Counted from the first letter of the stretch, positions 33,716 to 43,155 are shown. The stretch is DNA of 64,000 bases from Agathobaculum sp. NTUH-O15-33 (GCF_033193315.1 NZ_CP136187.1:248001-312000), one strand, 5' to 3'. The notes: a model not told the origin generated them from the sequence alone. Numbers and translations are program-made.

Positions 33716-34087
33716 ATGAAACAGAAAATATCGGAAGCCGAATGGCAGGTCATGGACGCGCTGTGGACGCTGGGCGGGGCAACGGCGGCGGAGCTGACCG
33801 CCGCGCTCGCCGACACAGGCTGGAACCGCAACACGGTGCACACCTTTTTAACGCGGCTGGCCGCCAAGGGCTTCGTATGCGAGCAAGGCGGCAGCCCCAA
33901 GAAGTATGCCGCCGCCGTTCCGCGCGAGGATTCGGTGCGCGAACAGACGGAAAGCTTTGTATCCCGCGTGTTCCACGGCTCCGCCAGCCGGTTGGTGCGT
34001 ACCTTTTTGCAGCAAAACGATCTTTCCGAGGATGAAATAGATGAGCTTCGGCGTCTGCTGGACGACGCCGAGGCGCGCGGCAAATAA
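33716..34087 (+). CDS. BlaI/MecI/CopY family repressor
   Basis: The 123-residue winged-helix repressor begins KISEAEWQVMDALWTLGGATAAEL, contains WNRNTVHTFLTRLAAKGFV (recognition helix region about 38-56) and a C-terminal dimerisation part (SRLVRTFLQQNDLSEDEIDEL). Family repressors are inactivated by cleavage by an M56 membrane protease, encoded next. Twin operators lie in its own promoter. Confidence 0.93.
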   Translation: MKQKISEAEWQVMDALWTLGGATAAELTAALADTGWNRNTVHTFLTRLAAKGFVCEQGGSPKKYAAAVPREDSVREQTESFVSRVFHGSASRLVRTFLQQNDLSEDEIDELRRLLDDAEARGK

Positions 34088-34100
34088 GGGGGCGGAGAGA

Positions 34101-36239
34101 ATGGCTATGCGGTTTTCCGCTATTCTGATCTGGTCGCTGACCGCGACCGTCACGGCGGGCCTGTTGTTTGCAGTAAAATGGCTATTTCGCGAGCACTTAA
34201 CAGCGAAGTGGCATTATCTGGTGTGGATGATTCTGCTTGCGCGGCTGGTGATCCCGCCCACCGGCGGCTTTTTGCCGAAAAATGATTTCAGCCTTGGGGC
34301 CGCGGTCGATGTACCATCCATTGCCGGAGCCGTGACCCGGCAAGCCGCCGCGCTTTCTTCCGGTGAAACGCCGCCCACGCCGGTCGTCCGGCAGAGCGAG
34401 GGGCGGTTTATACGCCTTCATTTGCCCCAGCCGGGGCTGCCCGACTGGGCGGATACCCTGAACCGGGGGCTGTTCTGGCTTTGGGCGGCGGGCGCGGCGG
34501 GATTGCTGGCGTATTATTTTACGGCCAGCCTGCTTCTTGGTGTCCGTACACGGCGTTTCCCCAAGGCAAATGAAGCTTTGCAGGCGCGCGCGGAACAAAT
34601 GTACCGTCTGGCCGCACAGATGGAGCCGGAAGAGGAGGCGTACCGGGTACGGGTGCGCCTATCGCCCGCCGGAGCAACGCCGTATGTTTGCGGCGTGTTT
34701 TGGCCCACGCTGGTCGTGCCAGCGCCGATGGCGGAGACTGTGGCCGACGAGGTGCTGCTGCATGAAATGGTGCATATGGTGCGGCATGATATTGTTAAAA
34801 ACTATCTTTATATGGTGTTTCGGTGCCTGCACTGGTTCAATCCACTGCTTTGGCGTACCTTTAACCGCATTTCGGACGACTGCGAGACCGCCTGCGACGA
34901 GTGCGTGCTGGACCGGCTGGAACCGGAGGAGCACATCGGCTACGGGCGCCGCCTGCTTGAGATGGTGCAGCCCGGCTTTCGGTACCGGATGGGCACCTCG
35001 TGCATTGCCAGCGGAGAGCGGAACATCCGCCGCCGCATCGTGCGCGTCACAAGGCACAAGGAGGTGTCCCGCCGTGCGCGCGGCATGAGTTTTCTGTTGT
35101 TCTGCTTGCTCGCGTGGATGTGCCTGACCCCGCCGCTTGCGCGGGCCGCAAGCTGGCGCGATCCCGGCGTGCCGGGCGCGGATACGGCCAAATGGCTGCA
35201 AAAGGCCGAGCGCTACCGTGTGAGCGATATCAATGAAGCGTTTTATCTATACGGCAAGGGATACGCGCTGGATAACGGGTATTACCGCTATATCGTCGCG
35301 GATGACGAAACGAGAGAAGCGCTTGCACGAACCTTTTCGGAGAATGAAAAACAGGGAAAGCTGCCATGGGCGTTTGACGATCAAATAGTAGATTGGCTGT
35401 ATGATGCCAACTATGGACAGGTGCAAGCCGATCCGGTTCAAAGCCTTGATTATCCGAATTGGAGCATCAACCCCGCTTTTGCGCTATACAATGTCACGGA
35501 AACCAGCGAAGGCGGCGCCGCGACGATTCTATACCCTATGTGCAAGCTAAGGGAAGATGAGCTAAACCAGTATCGATATGACCGTGTGCGCGCATATCGG
35601 CAAGGCGGGCAATACATCGTGCAAAGCGTGGAAGCTGGTAAGGTCGCCGCCCGAAAGCCATGGTGGGAATATCCGCTGGAGGACAGAATCTTTACATATC
35701 GCGCGGAGGACGCCTATTTCGACTATGAGGCACGCATAGCGTCCAGCCAAAGCTATATGTTTTATAGTTATAAAAAAGCAACAGGGGAATGGCTGGAGCA
35801 GGCTGATCCCATGATGGCTATGATGGGCTGGGGCGGAGAGACCAATTTGCCGATATACGATGATACCGGAATATCAGGGCAGCTTTTTATTCGCCCCAAG
35901 GCCGGTGTTTCCATGGCCGGCGTATTGGGAATCGTGGGTGCTCCCGCGCCGATGGAGCAGGATATGGTACCGGAAACCAACCCGGAGAGAAGCAGCGCTA
36001 CCGGAAGCGAGTTTGGTAAATTCATCGGCTGGGCACAGGCTGCGGCCCTATCCGACCTAACACCGGATACGAGCGGCTGGTACGCGACCAGCCTGTTGGA
36101 TAACAATGTGTTTCGTAATGCAAATGTGCCGGATAAGATATATCTGCGCACACAACTGAACGGCGGTGAGATCATGGACGTGATTTTACGGGCACAAGCC
36201 GCGGATATGGAGGAAACAGACGATGGAACAAACGGATAA
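34101..36239 (+). CDS. M56-family (BlaR1-like) membrane metallopeptidase with unusual C-terminal domain
   Basis: The 712-residue protein has membrane segments in the first 110 residues, then the gluzincin motif HEMVHMVRHD (HExxH at 221-225) and the downstream CLHWFNPLLW block of BlaR1/MecR1. A further helix lies near residue 335. The extracytoplasmic remainder (about 350-712) is not a penicillin-binding sensor: no SxxK/SxN/KTG set was seen, and the sequence (AERYRVSDINEAFYLYGKGY onwards) is unrecognised. It presumably senses another envelope signal and cleaves BlaI. ATG 34101 follows GGAGAGA. Confidence 0.88.
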   Translation: MAMRFSAILIWSLTATVTAGLLFAVKWLFREHLTAKWHYLVWMILLARLVIPPTGGFLPKNDFSLGAAVDVPSIAGAVTRQAAALSSGETPPTPVVRQSEGRFIRLHLPQPGLPDWADTLNRGLFWLWAAGAAGLLAYYFTASLLLGVRTRRFPKANEALQARAEQMYRLAAQMEPEEEAYRVRVRLSPAGATPYVCGVFWPTLVVPAPMAETVADEVLLHEMVHMVRHDIVKNYLYMVFRCLHWFNPLLWRTFNRISDDCETACDECVLDRLEPEEHIGYGRRLLEMVQPGFRYRMGTSCIASGERNIRRRIVRVTRHKEVSRRARGMSFLLFCLLAWMCLTPPLARAASWRDPGVPGADTAKWLQKAERYRVSDINEAFYLYGKGYALDNGYYRYIVADDETREALARTFSENEKQGKLPWAFDDQIVDWLYDANYGQVQADPVQSLDYPNWSINPAFALYNVTETSEGGAATILYPMCKLREDELNQYRYDRVRAYRQGGQYIVQSVEAGKVAARKPWWEYPLEDRIFTYRAEDAYFDYEARIASSQSYMFYSYKKATGEWLEQADPMMAMMGWGGETNLPIYDDTGISGQLFIRPKAGVSMAGVLGIVGAPAPMEQDMVPETNPERSSATGSEFGKFIGWAQAAALSDLTPDTSGWYATSLLDNNVFRNANVPDKIYLRTQLNGGEIMDVILRAQAADMEETDDGTNG

Positions 36240-36780
36240 ACGCGATATCCGCCCTCTGTTCTGGGCGCTGATCCGCATCGGTTTTTCAGTGAACATCGGC
36301 TTCACGGGCGTACTCATGATCGATATCCTGCCCGCGTTCTATGGATATTGGCAGGTATCGTGCGTACTGGACAGCTTCCCGGACTATGACCGTCCGCGCG
36401 CGTTAAAGCCCGTGCTGTTTCTCGCGGCGCTGCTCAGCCTGATCGGCTGGTTTCCGGGGATTGCAGCCGCGATTCCGGCCGCGGTAGATACCATGCTTTC
36501 GCTTGCCGCCATGGCTTGTAACACGCTGATCTATTATCATGTGCTCGGCCTGTTGATCTTCCTGTCCGAGCGGGCGGGGCGGCACGATCTTGCGGAAAAC
36601 GGCCGCCGGTTCCGCTATGTGTATCTCATTCCCTACGCGGTGCTCACGCTGGTGGGCATTTATCAGGGCGGCGTACAGAATTTCTGGTATATGCTGCTGT
36701 TGATCGCGGAAATGGGCCTGCCCATCTATGCCGCGAACTGCGATAAGGCGCTGTTTGCCAATCAGTCGCAGGTTTCATAA
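36223..36780 (+). CDS. Membrane protein of unknown function in the blaI-M56 operon
   Basis: The 185-residue protein has four or five hydrophobic segments (LIRIGFSVNIGFTGVLMIDI, LFLAALLSLIGWFPGIAAAI, LIYYHVLGLLIFL, YVYLIPYAVLTLVGIY, FWYMLLLIAEMGLPI) and a hydrophilic start MEQTDKRD. Its ATG lies 17 bp inside the end of the M56 gene, so it is translationally coupled and likely the output or partner of that sensor system. No family is recognised. Confidence 0.7.
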   Translation: MEQTDKRDIRPLFWALIRIGFSVNIGFTGVLMIDILPAFYGYWQVSCVLDSFPDYDRPRALKPVLFLAALLSLIGWFPGIAAAIPAAVDTMLSLAAMACNTLIYYHVLGLLIFLSERAGRHDLAENGRRFRYVYLIPYAVLTLVGIYQGGVQNFWYMLLLIAEMGLPIYAANCDKALFANQSQVS

Positions 36781-36822
36781 AGCTGAGAGACGCCGCCCAT
36801 GCGGGCGGCGTCTCTCAGCTTA
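36780..36822. terminator. Bidirectional terminator
   Basis: AAGCTGAGAGACGCCGCCC and GGGCGGCGTCTCTCAGCTT around a short ATGC loop; it separates convergent genes. Confidence 0.8.
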
Positions 36823-36836
36823 GATATGCAATCGGC

Positions 36837-37424
36837 TTATGGGTTATCGTTTTCGGATGAAACGTCCGTTTTGCGGATGTGCCGGGCTGTTTCGTCGTCC
36901 AGAATTTTGCGCAGCTGAAGCAGAAGGGGCGCGCCGGAAAAATACTGTTTTCCGTAGTCCAGATTGAAGTCATAATCAAAATCAGGCGGGTTTGCCCCTT
37001 GGTTGTGCTGTAGGATCGTTTCCGCTTTATCCAGCGCCTTGACCAGCTTTGCTTCCGCTGTGGCGTTGTCGTTGTATTCGCGCCACAGGGCGAAGAGTTC
37101 TTGCTCCTGCTCCTTTGGCAGCAGCGAAAGCACTTGCCGCATATCTCTTTCCTCAGCCGCATGCTTTTCCGCTTCGTCCGGCTTGGATACCGCCGAAATA
37201 TCGCCCGTGTATAGCTCGCCCAGATCATGAATCAAACACATCATCAGCGCCTTGCCGGTATCCACTTCAAAAGAGGGAGCCAGCAGGCCCGTCAGCAGGG
37301 CCAGCCGCCAAGAGTGTTCCGCCGTGCTTTCTCTCCGTCCCGTGGAGGTCCACGCTTCCCGTAAAACGGATTTTAGGCCTTCCGCCCGCTTGATAAAGGT
37401 CACCTGTTGTTCCAATGCGTCCAT
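36837..37424 (-). CDS. HD-domain phosphohydrolase (YfbR/HDDC2-like)
   Basis: This is a 195-residue HD hydrolase, probably acting on nucleotides such as deoxynucleoside 5'-monophosphates. Metal ligands are His in STAEHSWRLALL, the HD pair in CLIHDLGELYTGD and a later Asp in KALDKAETIL. The start ATG 37424 (MDALEQQVTFIKRAEG) follows GGGAGG; the longer frame adds 19 unlikely residues. It is monocistronic, facing the M56 operon. Confidence 0.87.
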   Translation of the reverse strand: MDALEQQVTFIKRAEGLKSVLREAWTSTGRRESTAEHSWRLALLTGLLAPSFEVDTGKALMMCLIHDLGELYTGDISAVSKPDEAEKHAAEERDMRQVLSLLPKEQEQELFALWREYNDNATAEAKLVKALDKAETILQHNQGANPPDFDYDFNLDYGKQYFSGAPLLLQLRKILDDETARHIRKTDVSSENDNP

Positions 37425-37552
37425 TTTGCTTGAACCTCCCAGTCCAAACGCTTCGGTTTTGTCGTTTTCGCGTTTCTGCATCCATTTTATTATGCGCCTA
37501 TGAAAATGTCAAATAGATTTGATGCGGCAACGCGGGGGAAAACGGGGCTGCG

Positions 37553-38779
37553 TTACAGGTCTTTCGCCAGCCGGTGCGCTTGCCGCGCGATCAGCAGGGC
37601 GGCGCAGGCTGCGCCGATCAAGATCCAGCCCTCGTTTCCGGTCAAGGCTTCAAAAAGCGTGCCGTACATGGCTTGCCCGACTGGCTGCGCGCACATGGAA
37701 AGCGCCATGAGGCAGGCGAGCACCTTGCCGGTCAGTGCTTGCGGCGTAACGCCCTGCGCAAAGGCAAGCACCTGCACCTGAAAAAGGGTGGCACACGCCA
37801 TCAAAACGGCGCTAACAAGCGTGACGACCGCATAGCTCACGTGCTCGGGCAGACCGAACAGCAGCGCAAGGCCGATCGGCACCAGCCCCACCGCGCAAAG
37901 GTGCAGCAAAAGGCCGGTGTGCCGTATGTTGAGCCGCCGCGCAAGCACGCCCGCGAGCACGCCGCCGATCAGACCGCCCGCCGCCATGGCGGCTTGCTGG
38001 AAGCCGTACCACAGATCGTTCAGGCCGAGCGTCGTTTTGACGATCACAGGCAGGCCGATGATCAGCAGAGCGGAAAGAAATACGTTGAACGCGCAGATCA
38101 GTACGATATAGCGGCCTAAGACCGGCTTTTCGCGCCGGATAAAGCGCAGGCTTTGCTTAAGATCGTCCCGCACGACGGCGAGCGCGCTTGCGCCCCCCGG
38201 CTGGGGCGTATGCGGAATGCGGATGAACAGCTCCATCACCGCGGAAGCGAAAAAGCAAATGGCGGCAACGATCAAAACCGGCGTTAGCCCAAAGGCGCTG
38301 TACAGCACGCTGCCGATGATCGGCCCGAGCAGACCGGAAAGCGCGCTGACCTGATTGATAACCGCGTTGCCCGCAAGCAGATGATCCCCGGCGCACAGAA
38401 GGGGCAGGCTGGCCTGCACCGCGGGCTGGTATGCGCCCGAAATACCGTAAAGCAGCATCAGCGTGCACACCAAAAGCGGTATTAGCGGGGCAAAGCCCAT
38501 GAAAACCGTGAATCCGGTCACGAGCGCGCAGGTGAAAAAGTCCAAAACGACCATGATGCGCTGTTTGTTCACCCGGTCGGCCACCACGCCGCCCATGGGG
38601 GTAAGCACGATCATCGGCAAAAAGGACAGCGCCGAGCACAGACCGAACAGCTTGGGCGAACCGGAAATATCCAGCAGATAAAGCGGCAGCGCAAAGCGAA
38701 GGATCGCATTGCCGAAAAGAGAAATGATTTGTCCGATCACCACAAGAGTAAAATCGCGGGAAAAGAGCTTTTGTTTCAT
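37553..38779 (-). CDS. MFS transporter (MFS_3, macrolide-efflux-like)
   Basis: The 408-residue transporter has about twelve spans. It begins KLFSRDFTLVVIGQIISLFGNAILRFALPLYL and has the signature loop GGVVADRVNKQRIMVVLD (about 63-80), a pattern of MefA/enterobactin-exporter-type MFS proteins. The ATG directly follows the ABC permease stop, with GGAGG inside the permease end, so it is translationally coupled to that gene. It probably exports a drug or metabolite and is controlled by the TetR gene at 40297. Confidence 0.9.
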   Translation of the reverse strand: MKQKLFSRDFTLVVIGQIISLFGNAILRFALPLYLLDISGSPKLFGLCSALSFLPMIVLTPMGGVVADRVNKQRIMVVLDFFTCALVTGFTVFMGFAPLIPLLVCTLMLLYGISGAYQPAVQASLPLLCAGDHLLAGNAVINQVSALSGLLGPIIGSVLYSAFGLTPVLIVAAICFFASAVMELFIRIPHTPQPGGASALAVVRDDLKQSLRFIRREKPVLGRYIVLICAFNVFLSALLIIGLPVIVKTTLGLNDLWYGFQQAAMAAGGLIGGVLAGVLARRLNIRHTGLLLHLCAVGLVPIGLALLFGLPEHVSYAVVTLVSAVLMACATLFQVQVLAFAQGVTPQALTGKVLACLMALSMCAQPVGQAMYGTLFEALTGNEGWILIGAACAALLIARQAHRLAKDL

Positions 38780-39502
38780 TTACAGAACCTCCATGTTGGT
38801 TACCGCGCGGGCAAGGGAAAAATAGCAGACCGCCGCCACGGCGGTTGCTAGCACGCTGAGCAAAAGCATAGCGGCCGGAGACGCGGCCAGCGCAAAAATG
38901 TTGGAACCAACGCTGGAAAGGATAACGGCGGCAACAACAGCGGCCACTAAAGAGCGCTTTGCAAAGCCGATGCAGGTGCTAATCAGTCCGATGGCGGCGG
39001 AGAGAATACTCATGCATAGCGTCATAAAAACGGCGGTTTGCAGGATCGCGCCGGTAGGCGCGCCCAGCCAACCAAACAGCAAAGCGACGGGCACAAACAA
39101 CGCTAGGGAGACCACGCAGGCGATCAGACAGCACAGCACGGTCAAGCCGGCGGTCAGCGTGCACTTAGCGCGCAGTACACGACGGCGCGGCACCGGGTAG
39201 GAAAGCAGCAGCACGGCCCGCCCGCCGGTATAGTCAGCAATGACGAAGCGCGCGCCCAGCACGGCGGAAAAAACCGAAAAGCAGGCCATGGCAATAATGG
39301 ATATCATATGGATCAGACCGGGCCATGCACCGAACATCGCCAAATCGGCATCCGGCATGATTTCGCCCTGCGATGCCGACAGGCTCGGCATTGCGCCCAT
39401 AAGCAGGTAAAAACCTAAAATGGCGGCGGTCAGAATGGCGGCGCCCATAAGATAGGGCCGCAGGCGCGTGCGGCGCAGTTCTAATTCAATTAATTTTGGC
39501 AT
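38780..39502 (-). CDS. ABC-2 type transporter permease
   Basis: The 240-residue membrane protein has six hydrophobic segments. It starts MPKLIELELRRTRLRPYLMG, contains the loop DYTGGRAVLLLSYPVPRRRVLRAK (about 90-113, the ABC-2 coupling region) and ends AVTNMEVL. It overlaps the ATPase gene by 13 bp, so it was its partner. Because the ATPase is frameshifted in this sequence, the exporter may be non-functional. Confidence 0.85.
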   Translation of the reverse strand: MPKLIELELRRTRLRPYLMGAAILTAAILGFYLLMGAMPSLSASQGEIMPDADLAMFGAWPGLIHMISIIAMACFSVFSAVLGARFVIADYTGGRAVLLLSYPVPRRRVLRAKCTLTAGLTVLCCLIACVVSLALFVPVALLFGWLGAPTGAILQTAVFMTLCMSILSAAIGLISTCIGFAKRSLVAAVVAAVILSSVGSNIFALAASPAAMLLLSVLATAVAAVCYFSLARAVTNMEVL

Positions 39503-40222
39503 GACGAACCTCCGTTCATAAGTCCGATCAGATGATCTTCCAGATCGTGCGGGTGGGCGGCGCGCAGCGCGTCCATTTGGGCGGCCGCCGCCAGCTTGCC
39601 CTGCGAAAGCACGATCACGCGGTCGGCGGTCTGTTCCACCTCGCCTAAAATATGGCTGGAAAGCATAACGGACATGCCGTCCGCGGCAAAGGAACGGAAC
39701 AGCGTGCGCATATCGCGCACGGCAATGGGGTCAAGCCCGTTTAATGGCTCATCCAGCAGCAATACAGCGGGACGGTGTACTGTCGCGCGCGCCAGCGCCA
39801 GCCGCTGCCGCATACCGAGAGAAAACTGGCCGACCGGTTGCTCGCCCACGTCGCTCAGACCGACGCGGGCCAGCGCATCGTCCACAACCCCGGCCATGCC
39901 CATATAGGCTAAATGCAGCGCGAGGTTTTTCCCGCGCGCAAAGGTGGTCATAGAACACCGGCGTTTCGATCAGCAGTCCCAGATGACGCAGCACATCATC
40001 CCGTTGCCGCACGCTGTCAAAGCCGCACACGCTGGCCCGGCCCGCGGTGGGGCGAAGCAGTCCGGCGATCAGCTTGAGCAGCGTTGTTTTGCCCGCGCCG
40101 TTTGGGCCGAGCACGCCGCAAACCTCACCCGCCGATAGGGAAATCGTCAAATCGGAAAGCGCCTCCTTGCCGCCAAAGGCGCGGGTCAGCCCGGCGGTTT
40201 GTATGGTTTCTTGTGGTATCAT
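39490..40222 (-). pseudogene. ABC transporter ATP-binding protein, frameshifted
   Basis: From ATG 40222 (AAAGGAGG upstream) the frame reads MIPQETIQTAGLTRAFGGKE with Walker A GPNGAGKTTLLK as far as ETPVFYDHLCARE near 39931. It then leaves frame. The next frame continues NLALHLAYMGMAGVVDD, with signature FSLGMRQRLALARA and Walker B LLLDEPLNGLD to a stop at 39490. Removing one base from the T5 run (plus strand 39926-39930) restores a normal roughly 243-residue ATPase. It is either a recent mutation or a homopolymer sequencing error. Confidence 0.88.
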
Positions 40223-40243
40223 GATATAACAGCCTCCTTTTAG

Positions 40244-40264
40244 ATACATTCGGTTGGTATGTAT
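40244..40264. promoter_or_regulatory. TetR operator candidate, ABC/MFS operon
   Basis: ATACAT-N9-ATGTAT, lying about 20 bp upstream of the ABC ATPase start. It shares the 11-mer TTGGTATGTAT with the site in front of tetR (reverse complement). Confidence 0.65.
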
Positions 40265-40268
40265 AATG

Positions 40269-40305
40269 TTAAAAATAAGCTGCCCATAGGGGCAGTTTAT
40301 TTTTT
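40269..40305. terminator. Terminator after tetR
   Basis: CTGCCC-ATAG-GGGCAG stem flanked by A-rich and T7 tracts, usable on both strands. Confidence 0.65.
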
Positions 40306-40956
40306 TCGGGATTGTGTGACCATCTCGCAATAGCGCTCCAAACGGGCGATCTCTTTTTCGCTAATCCAATCAGCCAACCCAAAGTGCGACAGTAAGACTT
40401 GAAATAATCGGCATTTTGAAGCGACCTGCGCGGCTTCCATCTCAAAAACCAGCGGATTGAGCCAAAAGTTTGTAATCAGCAGAAGCAGCTCCGCCAGCTC
40501 GGCGGGTTGATCGGTCTGGATTGACCCGTCCGCCATGCCCTCGCGGATGATCGGCTCGATATATTGGCGGGAGGCTTGCTGCACCTGCATGATCTGCGCG
40601 CCCAGAAACCGGGCATTGGCTTGCATATTGGGCGCGATAATAAAAAGCTGCTCCTGCGCGGGATCGCCAAAGCTTTCGCTGACCACTGCGCACAGCTTTT
40701 CACGGCCGTTTAGCTGATTATCCCGCATAATAGCATGCAATCTCGAGTCTTTGGATGCGAACATCGAGTTTAGGACGGCTTCAAATATTTCTTCCTTGCT
40801 TTTGAAATGGTGGTACACGGCGCCCTTGGTCAGTCCGCCGAGATGATCGACGATGTCCTGCACGGTCGTGTGGTCGTAACCCTTCTCAAGAAACAGGCGC
40901 AGTGAAACGTCGATGATCTTTTGGGTTGTTTGCTCGGGATATTTGTTGCGCGCCAT
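40297..40956 (-). CDS. TetR family transcriptional repressor
   Basis: The 219-residue repressor has the HTH KIIDVSLRLFLEKGYDHTTV followed by QDIVDHLGGLTKGAVYHHFKSKEEIF and a variable ligand domain. ATG 40956 follows GAGGTGAGC. It lies immediately upstream of the ABC/MFS genes on the same strand, and matching palindromes stand before both, so it likely represses itself and the exporter genes in response to a drug-like ligand. Confidence 0.92.
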   Translation of the reverse strand: MARNKYPEQTTQKIIDVSLRLFLEKGYDHTTVQDIVDHLGGLTKGAVYHHFKSKEEIFEAVLNSMFASKDSRLHAIMRDNQLNGREKLCAVVSESFGDPAQEQLFIIAPNMQANARFLGAQIMQVQQASRQYIEPIIREGMADGSIQTDQPAELAELLLLITNFWLNPLVFEMEAAQVASKCRLFQVLLSHFGLADWISEKEIARLERYCEMVTQSRKK

Positions 40957-40968
40957 GTGCTCACCTCG

Positions 40969-40989
40969 ATACATACCAATAGTATGTTT
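40969..40989. promoter_or_regulatory. TetR operator candidate, tetR promoter
   Basis: ATACAT-N9-ATGTTT (also ACATAC-N5-GTATGT) directly downstream of the -10 of tetR, where bound repressor would block initiation. Confidence 0.65.
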
Positions 40990-40991
40990 GA

Positions 40992-41020
40992 AGTATAACA
41001 GCTGTGAATCTCTCTGTCAA
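40992..41020 (-). promoter_or_regulatory. Promoter of tetR
   Basis: Minus-strand TTGACA (41015-41020) and TATACT (40992-40997), 17-bp spacer. The TGA inside the -35 hexamer is the stop codon of the upstream BceB-like gene. Confidence 0.85.
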
Positions 41021-43155
41021 GGCTTTTTAATGTCCAGCGCGCGGCACACGCTGCGTTTGGTGATGCGGTATACGCCGTAGAACCCGGCGGAAATCACGGC
41101 GATCAGCGCAAGGCAGCTGATCAGGCCCGCTGCCTCACGGGAAGTGATGCCGAGCGGGTCGCCGTTAAAATACATGATCATCATGTAAAACGCATAGATC
41201 AGCGCGGTGCCGACGATAGCGGGTACCAGAAAAACCCGGTTGATCTGCCCGCGCACAGACTGGTACAGGTAGGCGTTCGACGCACCCAAATGGCGCAGAT
41301 CGTCGTATACGCGGGCGTTGACGACCGCAATGGTCATGCAGCGGGTAAACGCGATGACGATGACCGCCGCGAAGCATACGATCGCGATAAAAATGAACAG
41401 CATCAGGAACACCGCCGTGGTTTTGACAAAATCGGCCTTGTCGAGCGCGCGGAATTCAGGCATGTACTTCCAATACATACGGAAGCTCGAGGAATCGCGC
41501 TTCGCGTACTCGATGCGATCCAGACCGTTTTCCTTCAGGTTTTCCGAGCCGAAGATATACGCTTCTCCCTTTTGTTCGGACAGCATTTGCCGCACCGGAT
41601 CAAACGCGTCGTATTGCTCCACCGCGGGGCCTGAGCGGTCGACGATCGTATTGAACAGCGCCTTGGCAAAATCATAGCTGTTTTCCGCGTCAGCCACGTT
41701 GAAGAACACCTGCTTTTCAAGCCACTCCGCGGTCAAGCCCTTGGTGATCGCGGCGTAGTCGCCGTCGTCCATCACATAGCGGCCGAACAGCATATCGTAA
41801 GCGAATTTGTCCTCGGTCGGTGCGACCTGCATCGTTTCACCGGTCACCATATTGGTCAGCTTGGTCGCGTTGCCGCCGAATATGCCGTTGCCGCCGGTCT
41901 CCGCCATGAAAATGCCGGTGATCGTGCCGGGCAGTACATCCACGCGCTTTCCGGTCAGTGCGTTGTAGGCGCTTTCGGAAAGGAACAGATCGCTTCCCGT
42001 CAGTTCGCGGTATTCATGGTGGTAGCTGATGCCTACCGCGTTTTTGGTTTCAATGGTTTCCTGACCATCCACGCCCAGCACGGCGGCGGGCTGCATTTCC
42101 CAGCCGGTCAGCTGCACGCCATATTCGTTTGCCAGCGCTTGCACTTCGTCCTGTTCGGGAATGTCCTGATCGGCGCGGAAGTGATAGGAAAAATCGATGG
42201 GGCGCTGGTCAAAGCCCAGCATTGCGCCCGTACCCAGCATGGGCGTGTAGAACGAGCCGAAGTACGCGCCCGCGATCAAAAGCGTCATAACAAGCATGTT
42301 GCGCACGGTTTGCCGGCCCTGAAATTTCATCATGCTGGTGGTGATCAGGTGCTTGTAGCGGTTTTTGCCATGCCGCCAGCCGTTTACCACGGTGTGCAGC
42401 AAGATCATATACAGGCCGAGGAAGGCGGGCAGGTAGAAGATCACGTCCAGCCCGTCGGGCGGATACCAGTGCAGGCCCAGAATGAACCAGCCCGGCACGC
42501 TGTAGCCCAGATAGCCGCCGAGCAGCATGAGCAGAATGCCGACCGGGCCGTACCAGCGGGGCACGTCGCGGATGGGTTCGGATTTGTGCGATTCCTGCAC
42601 GATATCGATAATATTGGTGCGGCGGATAAAGCGCGCGCCCATGAAAAACAGCATTACGATCACGAAAGCCGAAAAAGCCAGCGCGATGAAATAAGCCTGC
42701 GGATCAAAGGTGAGCGGCATTTCGTCCGTATCGACCACGAACGCGCGGAAGACCTGCCAAAGGGCGAACGCGAGCGGCGTGCCCAGTACGGCGCCCGCGG
42801 CGCACGAGCCGAAGGAGATGAACGCCAGTTCCTTGCCCAGTTCCCGCCGCAGCTGGGCGCGCGACGCGCCCAGCGCGAGCAGCACGCCGGTCTCCCGCGA
42901 TTTTTGCCGGAAGAACAGGCCGGAAGCATAGGTGGTAAACACGCCGCAGCCGAGCACGGCTAGCACGAAGATCATCATTACCTGCTTGCGGCTGTCGCCG
43001 CCCTCCGGCAGCACGGCAAGAATGGTCGGCGAGCGCATCATGCTCACATAGGCGGTGATGAGCAGAACGGAAAAGAAGCAGCAGCCGATCAGCAACGCAT
43101 ACTGCTTACGGTTTGCGCGGCGCAAGGCCGCGTATACTTCGGAAAAGGAACGCAT
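41017..43155 (-). CDS. FtsX-family ABC permease, BceB-like
   Basis: The 712-residue permease has about ten hydrophobic segments. The N-terminal half holds a first helix, FFSVLLITAYVSM, and the FtsX core with LLALGASRAQLRRELGKELAFISF (about 93-116). A large extracytoplasmic domain lies at about 310-550 and C-terminal helices follow. This is the BceB plan of peptide-antibiotic detoxification modules. Its ATPase is encoded 3 bp upstream on the same strand. No Bce-type kinase is adjacent. Confidence 0.87.
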   Translation of the reverse strand: MRSFSEVYAALRRANRKQYALLIGCCFFSVLLITAYVSMMRSPTILAVLPEGGDSRKQVMMIFVLAVLGCGVFTTYASGLFFRQKSRETGVLLALGASRAQLRRELGKELAFISFGSCAAGAVLGTPLAFALWQVFRAFVVDTDEMPLTFDPQAYFIALAFSAFVIVMLFFMGARFIRRTNIIDIVQESHKSEPIRDVPRWYGPVGILLMLLGGYLGYSVPGWFILGLHWYPPDGLDVIFYLPAFLGLYMILLHTVVNGWRHGKNRYKHLITTSMMKFQGRQTVRNMLVMTLLIAGAYFGSFYTPMLGTGAMLGFDQRPIDFSYHFRADQDIPEQDEVQALANEYGVQLTGWEMQPAAVLGVDGQETIETKNAVGISYHHEYRELTGSDLFLSESAYNALTGKRVDVLPGTITGIFMAETGGNGIFGGNATKLTNMVTGETMQVAPTEDKFAYDMLFGRYVMDDGDYAAITKGLTAEWLEKQVFFNVADAENSYDFAKALFNTIVDRSGPAVEQYDAFDPVRQMLSEQKGEAYIFGSENLKENGLDRIEYAKRDSSSFRMYWKYMPEFRALDKADFVKTTAVFLMLFIFIAIVCFAAVIVIAFTRCMTIAVVNARVYDDLRHLGASNAYLYQSVRGQINRVFLVPAIVGTALIYAFYMMIMYFNGDPLGITSREAAGLISCLALIAVISAGFYGVYRITKRSVCRALDIKKP

